Assembly (NCBI RefSeq): GCF_017592825.1
Contig: NZ_JAGFMD010000001.1
Coordinates: 124,001 to 188,000, forward strand
Direction of reading: 5' to 3'
DNA: 64,000 nucleotides
From: Roseivirga sp. E12
GTDB lineage: Bacteria > Bacteroidota > Bacteroidia > Cytophagales > Cyclobacteriaceae
Positions within the stretch are counted from its first letter, which is position 1. Every line of letters begins with the position of its first letter. Shown piece by piece: positions 62,205-64,000 of this stretch. The notes beneath the pieces are model-generated. The model did no database searches. It saw only the letters and a program-made list of their open reading frames with translations, and had not been told where the DNA came from. The translations under genes were made by a program, and so were the position numbers.

Positions 62205-62960
62205 ATGAGCAAGCTGCCACCACCACCGAATGCTGTCAGAGTATGGAGAGGGTATAGATCGCCATCGCTAGAAGTAAAGGACTTCTACGACAAGCTCTCC
62301 ACCGTTTTCGTGCCGGCAACAGTTGAAATGCAAACTCCCATTGGGCTTTGTGCATATATTCCGACTATACCCTGCGACTTGGCAGACAAGCCGGATACTG
62401 TTCCGGATGAAACAGCCATTTTGTATTGGGAGTCGCAAGACACTTATCACAATGGTTTTAATACGCTGGGAGTGAGGACCTATACCCTAACACACGGCTC
62501 TGTTTATACAGATGAAAGCCGAGCTGATTTTCCGACTTTTTTCAACGGTGCACTCACTTCGGAGCAGCCTTGCTACTTAATTGACAAGGCTGTTGATTGG
62601 ATGCGGGGCGAAGTTCGGCACTTGGTGGCAGGAAAGCCTTCAGCCCTTAGCTCAGACGAGTTCATGGATCAGGTGGCTAAAATCATGACGGAAATTCAAT
62701 CCGAAGCTTCTGTGGATGGAGCTGTTATCTGTGTGGGAGATGATTACCTCGTCTATTGGGAGCTAGGACAGGAAAGCGCTGGCTATAGCAAACTACAAGC
62801 TCTGGTCGGATGGCAATTAGATGCCAATCCAGCACCCAATACGTTGACAGCAAAGCTTTGGGACGACTGGTCAGGTATGAAGATTAAGCCTGGAAGTAGC
62901 TTCAATATGCAATTTAAGAGAGATTCTTATGAGTATGCATGTCCCGATGCAAGCGGCTAA
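62205..62960 (+). CDS. Unrecognised 251-residue cytosolic protein, partner of the UDG-like gene
   Basis: 251 residues with no signal peptide or transmembrane helix. It starts two bases after the UDG-like stop (AGTCATGAGC), so translation is linked. Sequence marks are KLPPPPNAVRVWRGYRSPSLEVKDFYDKLSTVF at the start, a strand AILYWESQDTYHNGFNTLGVRTYTLTHGSVY (in part), and the late GVAVICVGDDYLVYWELG-like strand (DGAVICVGDDYLVYWELG). Short beta-alpha units suggest a dimeric alpha/beta-barrel-like fold. I do not recognise a family. It ends with a 4-base overlap with a convergent gene. Confidence 0.75.
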   Translation: MSKLPPPPNAVRVWRGYRSPSLEVKDFYDKLSTVFVPATVEMQTPIGLCAYIPTIPCDLADKPDTVPDETAILYWESQDTYHNGFNTLGVRTYTLTHGSVYTDESRADFPTFFNGALTSEQPCYLIDKAVDWMRGEVRHLVAGKPSALSSDEFMDQVAKIMTEIQSEASVDGAVICVGDDYLVYWELGQESAGYSKLQALVGWQLDANPAPNTLTAKLWDDWSGMKIKPGSSFNMQFKRDSYEYACPDASG

Positions 62961-63754
62961 ATGCCCATGGCAACTCTGGCTAAGTCTAGCTCTTCGAAAT
63001 TATGAGTGACCTTTTTGACCTTGCCGTCAGGGCCAATCAGATAGTGCGTGGGGTAGGCGAGGTTGACTAAGTTTTCATCGATGAAATCGCCCTGAAGTGG
63101 AATGACCTTGTAGTCAAACTGTGTCTCTTGCAGAAACGCTTTTAAGGCTTCGGCTTTATCGAGTGCAAGACTAATAAAGATGATATCTTCACGGTTTTGA
63201 TATGCCTTTACCAACTCGTTGAGGTCTGGCATTTCCTCGATACATGGAGCGCAGGCGATAAACCATGTTTTTAAGAATACGGTCTTTCCCAAAAGATCAT
63301 CCCTAGCGTAGTAGTTCCCATCGAGGTCGATGAATTCATAGTCAGGAAAGTCCCTTCCTTCCTGTAAGAAATGCTCCAGTGCTGTATAACCATCCACTTC
63401 TACCATGCCACTGATGGAAGTATCAGCATTCTCCGAGATGGCTAACAACTGATAATACTTTTGTTTTGACTCGTCTTCAACTTCCACTGCAATGAAGTCT
63501 CCCGTATTGAGTTTTTCTAGAAAATCCCTCTTAGTAATTTCGGCCCCGTCAGTGTCAAGTGGGTTGAACTCAGTGGAAAGAATGATGTGGCCCTTGTGAT
63601 AGGTCCACCATGTCATTTTATCCTTTTCTAGGTGAGCCTGAAGTGCTTTTATCGAGCCATATTGAGTAGTGAGCACTCTACTTTCTTTGGATGGCCCACT
63701 GCATCCAAACGAAAGGGACATGATCATTAATAAAAGGGCCAACTTGCTCCGCAT
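62957..63754 (-). CDS. TlpA-like thioredoxin-fold lipoprotein
   Basis: 265 residues. Lipoprotein signal MRSKLALLLMIMSLSFGCSG. The second half is a redoxin domain: FPDYEFIDLDGNYYARDDLLGKTVFLKTWFIACAPCIEEMPDLNELVKAY contains the CAPC (CxxC) active site in place of WCxxC, with cis-Pro YPTHYLIGPDG later. The N-terminal part (about 25-140) is a beta-rich domain. It probably reduces or isomerises disulfides in the periplasm. The stop overlaps that of the convergent 62205 gene by 4 bases. Confidence 0.9.
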   Translation of the reverse strand: MRSKLALLLMIMSLSFGCSGPSKESRVLTTQYGSIKALQAHLEKDKMTWWTYHKGHIILSTEFNPLDTDGAEITKRDFLEKLNTGDFIAVEVEDESKQKYYQLLAISENADTSISGMVEVDGYTALEHFLQEGRDFPDYEFIDLDGNYYARDDLLGKTVFLKTWFIACAPCIEEMPDLNELVKAYQNREDIIFISLALDKAEALKAFLQETQFDYKVIPLQGDFIDENLVNLAYPTHYLIGPDGKVKKVTHNFEELDLARVAMGI

Positions 63755-63835
63755 GATACCATAAATATAAGGGACGTAATTATCAGTTGATGTTTCTTTT
63801 CAGAAAAGACTATCTTAAAACCAAATAGAGAAATT

Positions 63836-64000
63836 ATGCACATCAATCCGACTCCCGAACAACAGCAGCAGTTTATGGAAATGCCTGATATTGGGCCTTT
63901 GTTTATGATTAACATGCTAAAGTTCAAGACGGGTGGACTTGATAAATACCAGGCCTATATTAAAGCCGTAGCACCATTGATCGCTGAGGTTGGGGCTGAA
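63836..64000 (+). CDS. DUF1330-like small protein, cut by window end
   Basis: 55 codons from ATG 63836 to the edge. The sequence INPTPEQQQQFMEMPDIGPLFMINMLKF then TGGLDKYQAYIKAVAPLIAEVGAE has the DUF1330 pattern of a ferredoxin-like dimeric alpha/beta barrel (strand with M-N-L/M-L-K-F, helix Y-x-x-Y). Function unknown. It diverges from the TlpA-like gene at 63754. Confidence 0.65.
   Translation, partial: MHINPTPEQQQQFMEMPDIGPLFMINMLKFKTGGLDKYQAYIKAVAPLIAEVGAE

Overview
The window looks like chromosome of a free-living, probably marine Bacteroidota bacterium of the Cytophagales type (Roseivirga or Fulvivirga-like). This is an inference from gene content. The signs are: two giant secreted proteins with type IX secretion type-B C-terminal domains, a TonB receptor with a carboxypeptidase-regulatory-like plug extension, many lipoproteins with a short Bacteroidota-style lipobox, candidate promoters of the TTTG / TAnnTTTG kind, and the gene order miaB - sigma-54 activator - lptE - TPR protein - secG - groES - groEL. 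No rRNA, tRNA, CRISPR array, IS transposase or prophage was seen.

Layout. 1-3.1 kb: minus-strand operon (HExxH membrane protein, GNAT acetyltransferase, MFS exporter, uracil-DNA-glycosylase-like protein cut by the window edge). 3.2-7.2 kb: TRIC-type channel, acyl-CoA ligase and two lipoproteins. 7.3-13.8 kb: the conserved miaB-to-groEL run, with a sigma-54-type promoter and an array of TGACA boxes ahead of groES. 13.9-25.4 kb: mainly plus-strand genes for envelope and small-enzyme functions (lipoproteins, FKBP, gamma-carbonic anhydrase, DinB-like, thioesterase, serine hydrolase, histone-deacetylase-like, OmpA/PD40), with pabB and yceI on the minus strand. 25.4-31 kb: minus-strand peptide-degrading pair (S9 peptidase, gamma-glutamyltransferase) with a thioesterase and a YD-like protein. 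31-33 kb: two convergent regulators. 33-44 kb: metabolic and repair genes (arginase-family hydrolase, cyclophilin, MaoC, DNA polymerase IV, deoxynucleoside kinase, TonB receptor, L-2-hydroxyglutarate oxidase, DUF3127). 44.5-51 kb: tandem paralogous T9SS-secreted proteins. 51-57.2 kb: an AddA/AddB-like recombination helicase-nuclease pair separated by intergenic repeats. 57.2-58.2 kb: a GIY-YIG gene embedded in dispersed palindromic repeats, plus a small lipoprotein. 58.4-63 kb: an unusual four-gene plus-strand cluster. 63-64 kb: TlpA-like lipoprotein and a cut DUF1330-like gene.

The most interesting part is 58.4-63 kb: a propeller-like cytosolic protein, a nucleoside-phosphorylase/nucleosidase-fold enzyme with the catalytic Glu and Asp motifs in place, a large divergent Fe-S uracil-DNA-glycosylase-like protein with all four cluster cysteines, and an unrecognised 251-residue protein. 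Two of the four proteins belong to families that break N-glycosidic bonds of nucleosides or DNA bases, which suggests an undescribed nucleobase-processing, conflict or salvage system. It lies directly beside the repeat-rich GIY-YIG segment, consistent with a variable locus. The second notable point is the possible sigma-54 circuit linking the miaB-operon activator to groESL through shared TGACA boxes.
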